From Periweissella cryptocerci (GTDB lineage: Bacteria > Bacillota > Bacilli > Lactobacillales > Lactobacillaceae): a DNA stretch of 64,000 bases. Both the position numbers and the translations under genes were made by a program. This document shows, in pieces, positions 1 through 8,836 of the stretch. Each line of letters begins with the position of its first letter. The first letter of the stretch is position 1. The notes beneath the pieces are model-generated. The model saw only the letters and a list, made by a program, of their open reading frames with translations. It did no database searches and had not been told where the DNA came from. The stretch spans positions 2,170,001-2,234,000 of the forward strand of contig NZ_CP037940.1 in the NCBI RefSeq assembly GCF_004358325.1, written 5' to 3'.

Positions 1-48
1 AAGGTGATTAACATCAAGGGTAAATTGCTCAACATTGTTGCTAACTAA
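1..48 (+). CDS. C-terminal end of an unidentified protein (partial)
   Basis: An open frame runs from base 1 to a TAA at 46-48 and encodes 15 residues ending KGKLLNIVAN. The gene starts outside the window, so its product cannot be named. Its natural terminator appears to be the hairpin at 495-535, now separated from the stop codon by mobile element A. Confidence 0.5.
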   Translation, partial: KVINIKGKLLNIVAN

Positions 49-60
49 GTAAAATATTAG

Positions 61-486
61 GCCTCTATTTTGTCTGACGCGGGGTTGAATAGAATTGGCC
101 ACTACGTGCCTGGAAATTGCTTGGCGCACCGCGCTGGAAGCACATGTTCAAGCCAAAGTGCGGTCTTGAACAACTCGGATAAGCTGGGACTCTAAGGAAT
201 AAATTCCTAAGTGTCCTCATCTTATCCTCAGCGGGAATATGTGCTTCACACATATCCCCCCCAGTCGCGGTGTAAAGGCTGCGCCCGCCAAGCAATTTTC
301 AGCCACTGCGTTAGTTAGTAATAATACTCAAGCTAGCGGAAAATAGTCGTAGATTCAATCAAATCAGTTATCGCTAATTTTGTGAGGTGTTCAGAAATAG
401 TGCCTAAAGTATATTCTGTGGTACGTGAGTATTGTTAAACAAAAGTACAGAAATGCGAAGACCACGCTAGAATAAATAGAAACTAA
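61..486 (+). mobile_element. Structured MITE-like element, copy A
   Basis: The left end (GCCTCTATTTTGTCTGACG) and right end (CCACGCTAGAATAAAT) are related inverted repeats. AATATTAG occurs at 53-60 and again at 487-494 as a target duplication. The core (about 108-313) folds into a closing stem, P2 (TGTTCAAG/CTTGAACA), a P3-base helix (GGATAAG/CTTATCC), P3 with a TAAA loop and a P4 hairpin. A second, core-less P1 remnant lies at 400-424. Copy A sits between the preceding stop codon and its terminator. Confidence 0.85.
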
Positions 487-494
487 AATATTAG

Positions 495-535
495 AAAACG
501 CTGACGAAATGAAAAATTCGTCAGCGTTTTTATTT
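495..535 (+). terminator. Intrinsic terminator
   Basis: A perfect 14-bp stem (AAAACGCTGACGAA / TTCGTCAGCGTTTT) is followed by a T-rich tract. It most likely served the gene ending at 48 before element A inserted. Confidence 0.85.
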
Positions 536-546
536 TTATTTTGTGT

Positions 547-769
547 GGTACTATGTCTGCTGATGTGGGATTGAATAGAATTGGCCACTGCGCCCGCCAA
601 GTAATTTACTGGCACTTCGTTAGTTAGTAATAATGCTCAAACTAGCGAAAACAGTTGCCAACCACAAGCCGCAATAGCATGGAAAAAACAACTCTGACAA
701 TAGAACCTCATTAATTCGATGACTGAAAAGTACAGAAACGAAAATCCAGCGCTAAAATATTATAGAACC
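547..769 (+). mobile_element. Structured MITE-like element, copy B (core deleted)
   Basis: It has the same left flank (GTGGGATTGAATAGAATTGG) and right flank (TACAGAAACGAAAATCCAGC) as the full copies, but nearly the whole P1-enclosed core is missing. The junction joins CACTGCG directly to CCCGCCAAG. In full copies CTGCG occurs at both breakpoints, so a deletion between short direct repeats explains it. It starts just after the terminator at 495-535. Confidence 0.75.
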
Positions 770-802
770 TTTTTATTCAGTTATCTTGAATGGGAGGAAA
801 TG

Positions 803-868
803 GTGTGTATCTGCCAACCACCGAGCGTTTATCCCGGCGACGACATTGGTGATATGAATGCTAAATAG
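803..868 (+). CDS. Possible 21-aa peptide, unrecognised
   Basis: A GTG-initiated frame (or ATG at 800) follows GGGAGG and encodes a short Cys-, Pro- and Asp-containing peptide with a CIC motif near its start, ending at TAG 866-868. It could equally be the tail of a decayed gene, since copy B lies directly upstream. No family is recognised. Confidence 0.25.
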   Translation: MCICQPPSVYPGDDIGDMNAK

Positions 869-869
869 A

Positions 870-2381
870 CTACATATTCATATCCATCCCCGAATGATCC
901 ATTCCTGACATATCGCGACAAACGTGCAAGCCATTTTTTTCGAGCTGGTGAACGTAATGGGTGATATCGATTGGTTGATCATTATTTGGATCAAAGGATT
1001 CATATTGAGCCATCATGCCGGTATCTTCGTGTTCTAAAATGTGACAATGATACATATAAAGCCCGCTTTGGCGCACGCGGAATTTAATTTTGACCACTTC
1101 GCCGGGGTTAACGGCGACGGTGTCTTTCCAGCCATGTTCATTAGCAAATGGTGCGTTACCATTACGAGAAACAACTTGAAATTCACAACCGTGCATGTGG
1201 TAGGGATGAACCATACCACCGGTCATATCATTAGTGTTCTCGATTTCCCAGCATTGGGTCGTATTAATTGGGAGGCGATAGTCAATTCTCGTCATATCAA
1301 ATAATTTATCGTCAAGACGAACTTCAGCATCCATCCCCGACATGACGGTTCGGTGATCGACATGATTGCTACTATCGTCAAGGTGTTCAACGGGTGCTAA
1401 CTTATCAGGAATGACATAATCTGAAGCCGGCATCCGGCCGATGTTAAAAGTTATTAACGTGGAATCGTCGGTGCGTAATTGCACTTGATCGCCAGGTTGG
1501 TATCCGCGGAAATCAACCAAAATTTCGGCGCGTTCGGCACAGGTCAGCATTAATCTTGTGAAACCGACTGTTTGGGGTAGGAGACCACCATCAGAAGCAA
1601 TTTGATAAAATGGTAAGCCGTCACTGAAATTTAAGCGGAACTCGCGCCGGTTAGCACCATTCAAAATGCGAAAGCGCATGACTGGTTGCGTGACGGTGTA
1701 TGTGGCGTTAAGTGTGCCGTTCACTAAAGCATAATTCCCAGTCGTACCGTCAACATCGTAGTCAGCATCATAGTCTAATTGACCATTGTGGAATGAACGA
1801 TCTTGGAGGACTAAGGGAATATCATTTGTCCCATATGCACGTGGTAAATCAATTTGGGCTTCAACGGTATCTTGGATGATGACCTCGGCCGCTAAGCCCT
1901 GCCAGACTTGTCTTGCAGTTTGAGGACATGGGTGTGGGTGGAGCCAAGCGGTTGCTGCTGGCTGATTTAGCGTGAACTCAATGGTTGATTGTTCACCAGG
2001 AAGAACTGCGGCAAACGGGCCACCGTCGGCAATGGGGCCAGAAATATTTAAGCCATGCCAGTGCCACGTGGTTGGTTCAGGTAAGTCATTGACTAGCGTG
2101 ATTTTGTAGTGCACACCGACTTGGAACGGGATCGTTGGGCCAAGAATATTACCGTTATACCCCCAAGTATTAGTTGCCGGTGTATCGGGAAAATATTGCA
2201 CGGTGCCTTGCTGCGCCCGGATTGTGCAGTAAGTGGTATCGTTAGTAACTTTATCAGGTGATAATAGTGGTGGAATTGCTAACGGTGATGAGTTCGTGGG
2301 TGCTGGAATGATTGGTTTGTAAGCCCCATCTTGTGTATCAAATGCGGTCTTGTCGTGAAAGTAATCTGAAATTAAGTCCAT
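870..2381 (-). CDS. Multicopper oxidase
   Basis: A 503-aa three-cupredoxin multicopper oxidase of the CueO/CotA/laccase-like type. All four copper-ligand motifs are visible: HWHG near residue 108, HPHP near 148, HPYHMHG near 392 and HCHILEHEDTGM near 445. The C-terminus is Met/His-rich (DMSGMDHSGMDMNM), as in copper-tolerance oxidases. There is no signal peptide or Tat motif, so the enzyme looks cytoplasmic or leaderless. The start is supported by GAGGGGAG just upstream. Substrate is not deducible; Cu(I), Mn(II) or phenolics are typical for the family. Confidence 0.9.
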   Translation of the reverse strand: MDLISDYFHDKTAFDTQDGAYKPIIPAPTNSSPLAIPPLLSPDKVTNDTTYCTIRAQQGTVQYFPDTPATNTWGYNGNILGPTIPFQVGVHYKITLVNDLPEPTTWHWHGLNISGPIADGGPFAAVLPGEQSTIEFTLNQPAATAWLHPHPCPQTARQVWQGLAAEVIIQDTVEAQIDLPRAYGTNDIPLVLQDRSFHNGQLDYDADYDVDGTTGNYALVNGTLNATYTVTQPVMRFRILNGANRREFRLNFSDGLPFYQIASDGGLLPQTVGFTRLMLTCAERAEILVDFRGYQPGDQVQLRTDDSTLITFNIGRMPASDYVIPDKLAPVEHLDDSSNHVDHRTVMSGMDAEVRLDDKLFDMTRIDYRLPINTTQCWEIENTNDMTGGMVHPYHMHGCEFQVVSRNGNAPFANEHGWKDTVAVNPGEVVKIKFRVRQSGLYMYHCHILEHEDTGMMAQYESFDPNNDQPIDITHYVHQLEKNGLHVCRDMSGMDHSGMDMNM

Positions 2382-2402
2382 CTGGAAACTCCCCTCAATT
2401 TA

Positions 2403-2573
2403 TTAATGTTTGTTAGTTAATGAATAAATAAAACTAATAATTGATTCTAATAACATTCCAGTTGCCATCATGTACATCGCAATCATGTCTTTCATCATGA
2501 AGGTAAAATATGCCATGATAATGTAAAAGATAACGAAAAAGAGGGCAAGCGATTTGCTGTTACGGGTACACAT
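2403..2573 (-). CDS. Small Met-rich membrane protein
   Basis: A 56-aa protein beginning MCTRNSKS, chosen over an upstream in-frame start because AAAGGAGGA lies 8 bases before this ATG. Two hydrophobic segments are separated by MMKDMIAMYMMATGM, so about nine Met fall within the membrane region. It lies just upstream of the multicopper oxidase on the same strand and is likely co-transcribed. A copper-related role is inferred from Met content and neighbour only; no family is recognised. Confidence 0.7.
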   Translation of the reverse strand: MCTRNSKSLALFFVIFYIIMAYFTFMMKDMIAMYMMATGMLLESIISFIYSLTNKH

Positions 2574-3017
2574 AATAAATTCCTCCTTTCTTTTAGCTAA
2601 GATAGTATTGTACAAAATATTAGCTTGAGGAGTATTAATTCCTTTTCAACTGCAAAATAAGTAAAAGTAGGTCAAAACTCCCGATACCCAATTCATTCTA
2701 CTAGTAACCACTTAATTAATAATTAGGTATCTAACTATGATTTAACTAGTTAATAGCTTTGAAATTTATTGCATGTAAACTAACCCCATTATGCAATTAT
2801 TAAAAATAAATGCAAGGTAAAAATACGTTTAGCCTAATCTTTATGTGAAATACGGTGAATAAAGTATTACGCTAAAACTATTGACCGAGGTTTGAAAAGG
2901 ACAGGTGCTAGTAGAAGTAGTACGAGTGGAATCACAAGATAAGGTGGAAAGGTAAGCCTAATATCAAATATTGTGATTGATGAATAAGATTATTTATTGT
3001 AAACTTACGGTGGTTAT
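2574..3017. other. AT-rich intergenic region
   Basis: About 440 bp between the divergent 56-aa gene and the MFS gene. No convincing ORF, RNA or repeat was seen. It must carry both promoters. Confidence 0.5.
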
Positions 3018-3032
3018 TTAGAATTATTCTAA
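3018..3032 (+). promoter_or_regulatory. PerR box upstream of the MFS gene
   Basis: TTAGAATTATTCTAA is a perfect 7-1-7 inverted repeat of the PerR/Fur class (B. subtilis PerR consensus TTATAATNATTATAA). It lies 26 bp before the MFS start and is identical to the box in front of perR at 5089-5103. Confidence 0.75.
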
Positions 3033-3057
3033 TTTTAAAAAGTGAAAAGAGGGGCAC

Positions 3058-4422
3058 ATGCATAATCTTACAAAAACACAACGGACGTGGTTCATGATTA
3101 CATTGTTAGGTGCGACATTTTCGATGTCGATTAGCCAATCAGCATTGGCTACGGCATATCCAAGTATTATGAAGCAATTTGAACTCACCGCGGGGACAGT
3201 CCAATGGTTAACAACGGGCTTTATGTTGTTAATGACGATAATGATGCCGATTAGTCCTTGGCTATTAGCTAATTTCAAATTTAAACCATTATTTAATATG
3301 ATTCTGCTAACTTTTATTATTGGCACATTAATGGCAGTACTGGCACACAGTTGGAACATTTTACTTGTTGGGCGTCTTATTGAAGGGATTGCAGTGGGGG
3401 CACTGTTTCCAACTTTTCAATCGGTCTTGTTAGCAATCACACCAGAAGCTGAACGGGGGCAAGTGATGGGAAAAGCTGGCTTAGTGATGGGCTCAGCTTT
3501 GGCAACTGGCCCGATTGTTTCGGGAGTTGTCTTACAGTACTTGAGTTGGCGTGCGTTGTTTGGCGTATTTTTGGTTATCTTAATATTGATCCTAATTTTA
3601 GCTCAATTTTTTATGCGCAATGTGACGTCCTTGAAACCGTACAAATTAGATTGGCTATCAACTGTAACCATAATTGGCTTTGCGGGTTTAATTTATGCAA
3701 TTAATATGCTGACTGCGAAAGCGTGGAGTAGTGCATTAATAGTTGGTGGCATTAGTATTATTTTAACGGGTATTTTTATTTATCGGCAATTACACATGGA
3801 TGCACCATTATTGGATATTAAAGTATTCAAATCTAGTGTGTTTACTAAGTCAGTGTTCTTGACGGGAATATCTTACATTGGGTTAATTGTCACGACAGTT
3901 TTGATGCCATTATATTATCAGGTAATCTTGCATTTACCCATTTTGGCAAGTGGCTTGCTGATGGTGCCAGCTGCGGTGGGGTTAAGTTTATTAAATCCGC
4001 GTAGTGGTAAAATGCTTGATTATTTGGGTGCAAAGAAAACCGTGATGACCGGGTTAGGCATGATGATTGTGGGCTTTGGGTTGTTAGCACTACCATTTGG
4101 ACAGCTGAGTTTATGGAAAAGCTTAATCGCGGCAATGATTATTGAAGGTGGTAATGCGTTTGCGATGATGCCAGCGGTAACTTTTGGTGCGAATACATTG
4201 ACTGCTAGTCAGATTCCACATGGAACGGCAATCACCACGACAGTTCGGCAAATGCTCGGCTCGTTAGGAGTGATGGTCGCAATGGCAATTTTAACTGTGG
4301 TTTCACAAGCTGAACGCCAGGTTGATATGGCGGTACAGGGTTTTCATGTTGCATTTATTAGTTTTATGATAATTGAATTGATTGGGGTAATCGTAACAAT
4401 AACCTTACCAAATAAAAAATAG
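3058..4422 (+). CDS. MFS drug/metabolite exporter, DHA2 (EmrB/QacA-like) type
   Basis: A 454-aa polytopic protein of the major facilitator superfamily. DHA2-type signatures are visible: a TM1 motif (ALATAYPSIMKQF), LTTGFMLLMTIMMP, and GRLIEGIAVGALFPTF followed by PEAERGQVMG. The length and hydrophobic pattern suggest 12-14 transmembrane segments. AGAGGGG lies just before the ATG. The PerR box upstream suggests induction by peroxide or metal stress. The exported substrate is unknown. Confidence 0.85.
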   Translation: MHNLTKTQRTWFMITLLGATFSMSISQSALATAYPSIMKQFELTAGTVQWLTTGFMLLMTIMMPISPWLLANFKFKPLFNMILLTFIIGTLMAVLAHSWNILLVGRLIEGIAVGALFPTFQSVLLAITPEAERGQVMGKAGLVMGSALATGPIVSGVVLQYLSWRALFGVFLVILILILILAQFFMRNVTSLKPYKLDWLSTVTIIGFAGLIYAINMLTAKAWSSALIVGGISIILTGIFIYRQLHMDAPLLDIKVFKSSVFTKSVFLTGISYIGLIVTTVLMPLYYQVILHLPILASGLLMVPAAVGLSLLNPRSGKMLDYLGAKKTVMTGLGMMIVGFGLLALPFGQLSLWKSLIAAMIIEGGNAFAMMPAVTFGANTLTASQIPHGTAITTTVRQMLGSLGVMVAMAILTVVSQAERQVDMAVQGFHVAFISFMIIELIGVIVTITLPNKK

Positions 4423-4457
4423 TGGGCGAACATCGCAAGCTAATGTTTTCCACATAG

Positions 4458-4495
4458 CAAATAACCGCTACGAGCAATATCGTAACGGTTATTTG
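4458..4495. terminator. Hairpin between convergent MFS gene and perR
   Basis: CAAATAACCG pairs with CGGTTATTTG and the stem continues inward (TACGA/TCGTA). It lies between two convergent genes. There is no long T-run on either side, so it is only a candidate bidirectional terminator. Confidence 0.5.
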
Positions 4496-4545
4496 TGTCG
4501 GCATGTAATAATCTAAGTGTAATGTGGTCACTATTTCAGAAAAAA

Positions 4546-5007
4546 TCAGTGTAGTGGGGCGGCTTGATTTAGGAGCTTTTGGCAATCCGGGCATAGGCCG
4601 TAGACTTCCATCAAACTATGACTGATTTGATAGCCAGTTTTTTTAGCCGCATCAGTTTCAATTGCGGTAAAAGAATAATCGAAGACATCTTCAATCTTAC
4701 CGCAGTTAGTACAAATGACATGATAGTGGGGATGAGCAAAATAATCAAAATGTTGCTTCTCATCAGGTGCAGCAATTTCAATGACTAATTTATTTTTTAC
4801 AAATAATTCGAGGGTATTGTAGACTGTAGCTAAGCTCATACCATCACATTCTGATTTGATGTCGGTAAAAATCATTTCGGCCGTTGGATGATTACGTTTT
4901 TCAATCAGGTATTTAAGGATAACCGTCCGTTGTTGTGTAATCCGAAGCCCTTCTTGGCGTAGGAAATCTAAGGCTTCGTTGAGAATTTCATTATTTTGTG
5001 TAGTCAT
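4546..5007 (-). CDS. perR: Peroxide-responsive repressor PerR (Fur family)
   Basis: A 153-aa Fur-family regulator; the ATG at 5007 is chosen because AAAGGATGG precedes it. The regulatory metal ligands of PerR are all present with a constant offset from B. subtilis PerR: H40, D88, H94, H96 and D107. Asp rather than Glu at 88 and 107 favours PerR over Fur or Zur. Two CxxC pairs (CTNC, CPDC) form the structural zinc site. An identical PerR box lies upstream at 5089-5103, consistent with autorepression and shared control of the divergent VIT genes. Confidence 0.9.
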   Translation of the reverse strand: MTTQNNEILNEALDFLRQEGLRITQQRTVILKYLIEKRNHPTAEMIFTDIKSECDGMSLATVYNTLELFVKNKLVIEIAAPDEKQHFDYFAHPHYHVICTNCGKIEDVFDYSFTAIETDAAKKTGYQISHSLMEVYGLCPDCQKLLNQAAPLH

Positions 5008-5088
5008 AACTCGCCATCCTTTCATAGAGTTTGTGAGTTTTATTACTTGCAGTTTTATTGAGATATGATAGACTAATTATGTCGTAAT

Positions 5089-5103
5089 TTAGAATTATTC
5101 TAA
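5089..5103. promoter_or_regulatory. PerR box between perR and the VIT genes
   Basis: TTAGAATTATTCTAA, identical to the box at 3018-3032. It lies between divergently transcribed perR and the first VIT gene and may control both. Confidence 0.8.
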
Positions 5104-5206
5104 ACTAATTATAACAGGTATTTAAAAAATATATTGTGATTTGTGCTAGGAGACAAACCAAAGTCGCACAGTGCATTAATTTTACGAAAGTAATGGAGGG
5201 ATAGGC

Positions 5207-5905
5207 ATGGGAGATACTACAGAGATTAAGCCTAAAATGAGTTTGGCCAAAAAGATAAACATTATGCGGGCAAGTGTGATGGGGGCTAATGATGGAATTC
5301 TTTCCGTAGCTGCAATTGTGATTGGGGTTGCGGGGGCAACAACGGATAATTTTGCAATTTTTATTTCCGGAATTGCGGGGATGCTCGCTGGGACCGTTTC
5401 AATGGCGATGGGCGAATATGTATCGGTTAATTCACAAAAAGATGCCCAAGAGGCCGCGACGATTGAACAAAAGTTAATGCTCGAGCATGACTATGATGCC
5501 GAATTTAGCTTTGTCAAAAATAAATATATGGAAACTGGTATGGCTGAGGAATTAGCCACACGGGCCACGACAGAAATGATGGCCGGCGACTCGCTAACGA
5601 CTTTAGTGCGTGAGCGTTATGGCTTTGAAGTTGGTGAATATACTAGCCCATATGCCGCCGCGATTGCCTCAATGATCTCATTTCCATTAGGTTCAATTTT
5701 ACCACTTGTTGCGATTACATGTTTCCCAGAAAAGATGAAAGTTATTGCCACGGTAATTGCAGTGGCAATCGCATTAACTATTACCGGTTTTTCAGCCGCA
5801 AAATTAGGTGATGCAAATCCTAAAATGGGTATTGTGCGTAACGTAATTGCTGGGTTACTGACGATGATTGCAACATACTTCATCGGCACACTGTTTGGAC
5901 GTTAG
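5207..5905 (+). CDS. VIT1/CCC1-family Fe/Mn transporter 1
   Basis: A 232-aa membrane protein of the VIT1/CCC1 family, which moves Fe(II) or Mn(II) out of the cytoplasm. The family signature MRASVMGANDGILSVAAIVIG is followed by SMAMGEYVSVNSQKD, a charged cytosolic metal-binding segment (residues about 75-140), and three C-terminal membrane helices. TGGAGGG precedes the ATG. It is followed 12 bp later by a paralogue. Peroxide-linked iron export fits its divergent placement beside perR. Confidence 0.88.
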   Translation: MGDTTEIKPKMSLAKKINIMRASVMGANDGILSVAAIVIGVAGATTDNFAIFISGIAGMLAGTVSMAMGEYVSVNSQKDAQEAATIEQKLMLEHDYDAEFSFVKNKYMETGMAEELATRATTEMMAGDSLTTLVRERYGFEVGEYTSPYAAAIASMISFPLGSILPLVAITCFPEKMKVIATVIAVAIALTITGFSAAKLGDANPKMGIVRNVIAGLLTMIATYFIGTLFGR

Positions 5906-5917
5906 GGGGTCAGACGA

Positions 5918-6604
5918 ATGAGCGATAATGTTAAAACACAGCGAAATATGGAAGAACGTTTGAATGCAATTCGAGCGGGAGTGTTAGGATCAAATGATGG
6001 TATATTGACAGTCGTTGGTGTTTTATTTAGTGTTGCAGCCGCGACGCCGAACCAATTCACCATTTTGATTGCTGGGATTGCTGACTTGTTTGCTTGTGCC
6101 TTTTCAATGGCTTCTGGTGAATATGCTTCGGTAAGTTCACAAAGTGACACGGAAAAAGCCGCGGTGGCAAAGGAAGAACGTTTATTACACACTGATTTTG
6201 CCCAACAAGTGCAAGCAGTTACTGACTTTTATGTCGTTAAGGGTGTAACGCCGGCAACGGCTCAAGAAATCGCAGACGATTTGATGAGTAAAAATCCGTT
6301 GGCCACGGTAGTTAGAGTAAAGTACGATATTGAACTTGGCCACTATATGAATCCATGGGAAGCTGCAATTGCTTCACTGTTTTCGGCAGGCTTGGGTGGT
6401 ATTTTCCCATTGTTCGCCATGGCATTTTTACCAACTGATTATAAATTTATTGGTACAATTGCGGCGACTGCAGTTGCAGTTGCCTTAACCGGGTTTTTAA
6501 GTGCCAAAATTGGTCATGGGTTAGTTAAAAAAGCCATGATTCGCAATGTGATAATTGGCTTGCTAACCATTGCCATTCACTATGGCATCGGGAAATTGTT
6601 TTAG
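5918..6604 (+). CDS. VIT1/CCC1-family Fe/Mn transporter 2
   Basis: A 228-aa paralogue of the preceding gene with the same architecture (AIRAGVLGSNDGILTVVGVL and SMASGEYASVSSQSD). The 12-bp gap implies one operon. Family members are typically homo-oligomeric, but tandem pairs like this are frequent in lactic acid bacteria and may form heteromers (inference). Confidence 0.88.
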   Translation: MSDNVKTQRNMEERLNAIRAGVLGSNDGILTVVGVLFSVAAATPNQFTILIAGIADLFACAFSMASGEYASVSSQSDTEKAAVAKEERLLHTDFAQQVQAVTDFYVVKGVTPATAQEIADDLMSKNPLATVVRVKYDIELGHYMNPWEAAIASLFSAGLGGIFPLFAMAFLPTDYKFIGTIAATAVAVALTGFLSAKIGHGLVKKAMIRNVIIGLLTIAIHYGIGKLF

Positions 6605-6621
6605 TAATAATTTTTAAACTA

Positions 6622-6646
6622 GTGCCTAAGGTATATTCTGTGGCAC
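6622..6646 (+). repeat. P1 remnant of the structured element (core lost)
   Basis: GTGCC and GGCAC close a short palindrome around CTAAGGTATATTCTGTGG. The same sequence recurs at 400-424 (copy A) and 32608-32633 (copy G). It corresponds to the base of P1 with the core missing (compare GTACCTAAGG...CCGTGGTAC in copy J). Confidence 0.65.
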
Positions 6647-6649
6647 CTT

Positions 6650-6699
6650 AATAAGCTCGATTTCTACCTTATGCAATAAGGAGAAATCGAGCTTATTTT
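6650..6699 (+). terminator. Terminator of the VIT operon
   Basis: AATAAGCTCGATTTCT pairs with AGAAATCGAGCTTATT and is followed by TTG. The arms resemble terminators at 18342 and 39181 (GATTTCTAC ... GAGAAATC). Confidence 0.8.
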
Positions 6700-6863
6700 G
6701 CGGGCTGGGCTTATTGCGCCCTGGCCTTTTTTAATTTCGCTTATTTATTAATTACGTTAAAACTCACCGATAAAATTAAGTTGCACGAAACTTTATGTAT
6801 ACAAAGACTTACAGATGAGTATAATGAGGGACGAACGCAAAGACAAATTCAAAGGGGAGCAAT

Positions 6864-8237
6864 ATGGCAGAGGAAAAAGGGAAGACCAAATTTTTAGCCA
6901 CCGCAAATGGGGCGAGTTTGGAAGAAGTAAATGGTACGGTTGAAGTACCCAAAAATGCGGGCTTTTGGCGCACATTATGGGCATTCAGTGGACCAGGGGC
7001 ATTAGTTGCTGTGGGATATATGGATCCCGGTAATTGGATTACCTCAATTGTTGGGGGCGCACAATATCGTTATTTGCTATTATCAGTAGTGGTAATTTCA
7101 GGGGTTATTGCGATGATTATGCAGTACATGGCTGCAAAATTGGGCGTAGTCACGCGATTGGATTTGGCACAAGCAATTCGGGCGCACACGAATAAACCAG
7201 TTGGTTATGCATTGTGGATTATGACAGAACTAGCCATCATGGCAACTGATATTGCGGAAGTTATTGGTGGTGCGATTGCCTTACAATTGTTATTTGGGAT
7301 TCCGCTAACGGTTGGGGTAATGCTAACAATCTTAGACGTTTTCTTATTGTTATTTTTAACGAAACTGGGATTTCGGAAGATTGAAGCAATTGTTGTAACT
7401 TTGATTTTTGGGATATTAGTAATATTTTTATACTTGGTTGCTTTGTCAAAACCAAACATTGCTGCAATGATGGCTGGTTTGATTCCACATGCACAAATCT
7501 TACATCATGCACAATTAACTTTAGCATTAGGAATTATTGGGGCAACAGTTATGCCTCACAATTTATATCTCCACTCATCGATTGCACAAACACGTGCCTA
7601 TGATCCAACTGATAAAGAAGAAGTAAAAAAAGTAGTTCGTTTTACAACTTGGGATTCAAATATTCAGTTGATTGGTGCCACCGTAGTTAATTCATTACTC
7701 TTGATATTGGGAGCTGCATTGTTCTTTGGGCATGGTGATCAATTACAAGCGTTCGGGGATTTGTACCACGCGTTGAGCGATAACTCAATTGCCAAAGGAA
7801 TTGCCTCACCAGTGTTATCAACGTTGTTTGCGGTTGCTTTGTTAGCATCAGGGCAAAATGCGACAATTACTGGAACGTTAACTGGGCAAATCATCATGGA
7901 AGGATTCATTCACTTGCACGTACCATTGTGGGCGCGACGGCTAATTACCCGGATCATTGCCGTAATTCCAGTTTTGATTGCCGCCATTGTTTGGGGTGGT
8001 ACGGAAGGTGCCTTGGATAATCTGCTAGTTTACTCACAAGTATTTTTATCAGTTGCCTTGCCATTTACAATGATTCCGTTGACGTGGTTTACCGCTTCAA
8101 AAAAGCATATGGGAGCAGATTTTGTTAATCCAATCTGGGTTTCGGTAGTTGCTTGGACTGCGTCAATTGGTTTGACGGTTTTGAATATCCAACTAATCGT
8201 GAATATAGTGAAGGAATTAGTTAACAAAATTAGTTAG
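6864..8237 (+). CDS. mntH: Nramp-family Mn(II) transporter MntH (copy 1)
   Basis: A 457-aa proton-coupled Mn(II)/metal importer. Hallmarks are DPGNW in TM1 ([11 protein letters not shown]), the TM6 motif [14 protein letters not shown] and [27 protein letters not shown] precedes the ATG. It is followed after 17 bp by a universal stress protein gene. A near-identical mntH-usp pair lies at 11120-12955. Confidence 0.93.
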   Translation: MAEEKGKTKFLATANGASLEEVNGTVEVPKNAGFWRTLWAFSGPGALVAVGYMDPGNWITSIVGGAQYRYLLLSVVVISGVIAMIMQYMAAKLGVVTRLDLAQAIRAHTNKPVGYALWIMTELAIMATDIAEVIGGAIALQLLFGIPLTVGVMLTILDVFLLLFLTKLGFRKIEAIVVTLIFGILVIFLYLVALSKPNIAAMMAGLIPHAQILHHAQLTLALGIIGATVMPHNLYLHSSIAQTRAYDPTDKEEVKKVVRFTTWDSNIQLIGATVVNSLLLILGAALFFGHGDQLQAFGDLYHALSDNSIAKGIASPVLSTLFAVALLASGQNATITGTLTGQIIMEGFIHLHVPLWARRLITRIIAVIPVLIAAIVWGGTEGALDNLLVYSQVFLSVALPFTMIPLTWFTASKKHMGADFVNPIWVSVVAWTASIGLTVLNIQLIVNIVKELVNKIS

Positions 8238-8254
8238 TAGGGAGGAATATTGAT

Positions 8255-8701
8255 ATGGCCTTAACGTTAGAATTACCAAAACACACAAATATTTTAGTCG
8301 GCGTTGATGATTCGGCTGATGCGCAATTAGCGTTCTTAAATGCCGTCTCACATGCCTTAGAGGATGATTCATTGTTGCACATTGTTACGGTGCTTGAGTC
8401 TGATGAATTGAATGTTTTCCAAGCATTGACTAAGGACGCACTGTTAGAAAAACGGATGTATTTAGAGCAACGCTTGCAAGATTATAAGCAACAAGCACTT
8501 GATGCCGGGGTGAAAGAAGTTCATATTGTCTTAGCCGAGGGTGAACCTGGGGAAACAATTGTGAAAGATGTTATCCCAGATGTTAAACCAGACTTAGTAG
8601 TTGTGGGAGCAGCGGCAAAGAAAGGTATTGAAAAATACATGGGCAGCCAAGCAGGGTATATTGCCAAGTATGCCACTGTTTCAGTAATGGTTGTCCGGTA
8701 A
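8255..8701 (+). CDS. UspA-family universal stress protein (copy 1)
   Basis: A 148-aa single-domain Usp protein with the ATP-binding-type signature GVDDSADA near the N-terminus and VVGAAAKKGIEKYMGSQAGY near the C-terminus (cf. G-2x-G-9x-G-S/T). It is translationally close to mntH, with GGGAGGA before the ATG. Function with Mn uptake is inferred from the conserved pairing. Confidence 0.85.
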   Translation: MALTLELPKHTNILVGVDDSADAQLAFLNAVSHALEDDSLLHIVTVLESDELNVFQALTKDALLEKRMYLEQRLQDYKQQALDAGVKEVHIVLAEGEPGETIVKDVIPDVKPDLVVVGAAAKKGIEKYMGSQAGYIAKYATVSVMVVR

Positions 8702-8715
8702 AAAATTGCTAAATG

Positions 8716-8749
8716 AATCCACTGACATAAATTGTTGGTGGATTTTTTG
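8716..8749 (+). terminator. Terminator of mntH-usp 1
   Basis: AATCCAC/GTGGATT stem followed by TTTTT, directly after usp. Confidence 0.6.
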
Positions 8750-8794
8750 TTTGTGCATATACAAACAAAATAATTAGTGGTAGTATGAAAAAGT

Positions 8795-8806
8795 ATTCAT
8801 ATGAAT
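8795..8806 (+). promoter_or_regulatory. Candidate ArsR/CzrA-type operator
   Basis: ATTCATATGAAT is a perfect 12-bp palindrome 30 bp before the cadD-like gene. ArsR/SmtB regulators bind TGAA...TTCA-type inverted repeats, and a CzrA-like gene is the second gene of this operon. Confidence 0.5.
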
Positions 8807-8836
8807 GTATTTTCATGTAAAAAGGGAGGATACGAA

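Noticed and set aside
65-295. Open frames inside element cores (65-295, 13081-13299, 18048-18272, 20534-20722) with similar translations
   Set aside because: They arise because the element is repeated. The reading frames are broken or shifted between copies, there is no ribosome site, and the base changes preserve stems rather than codons.
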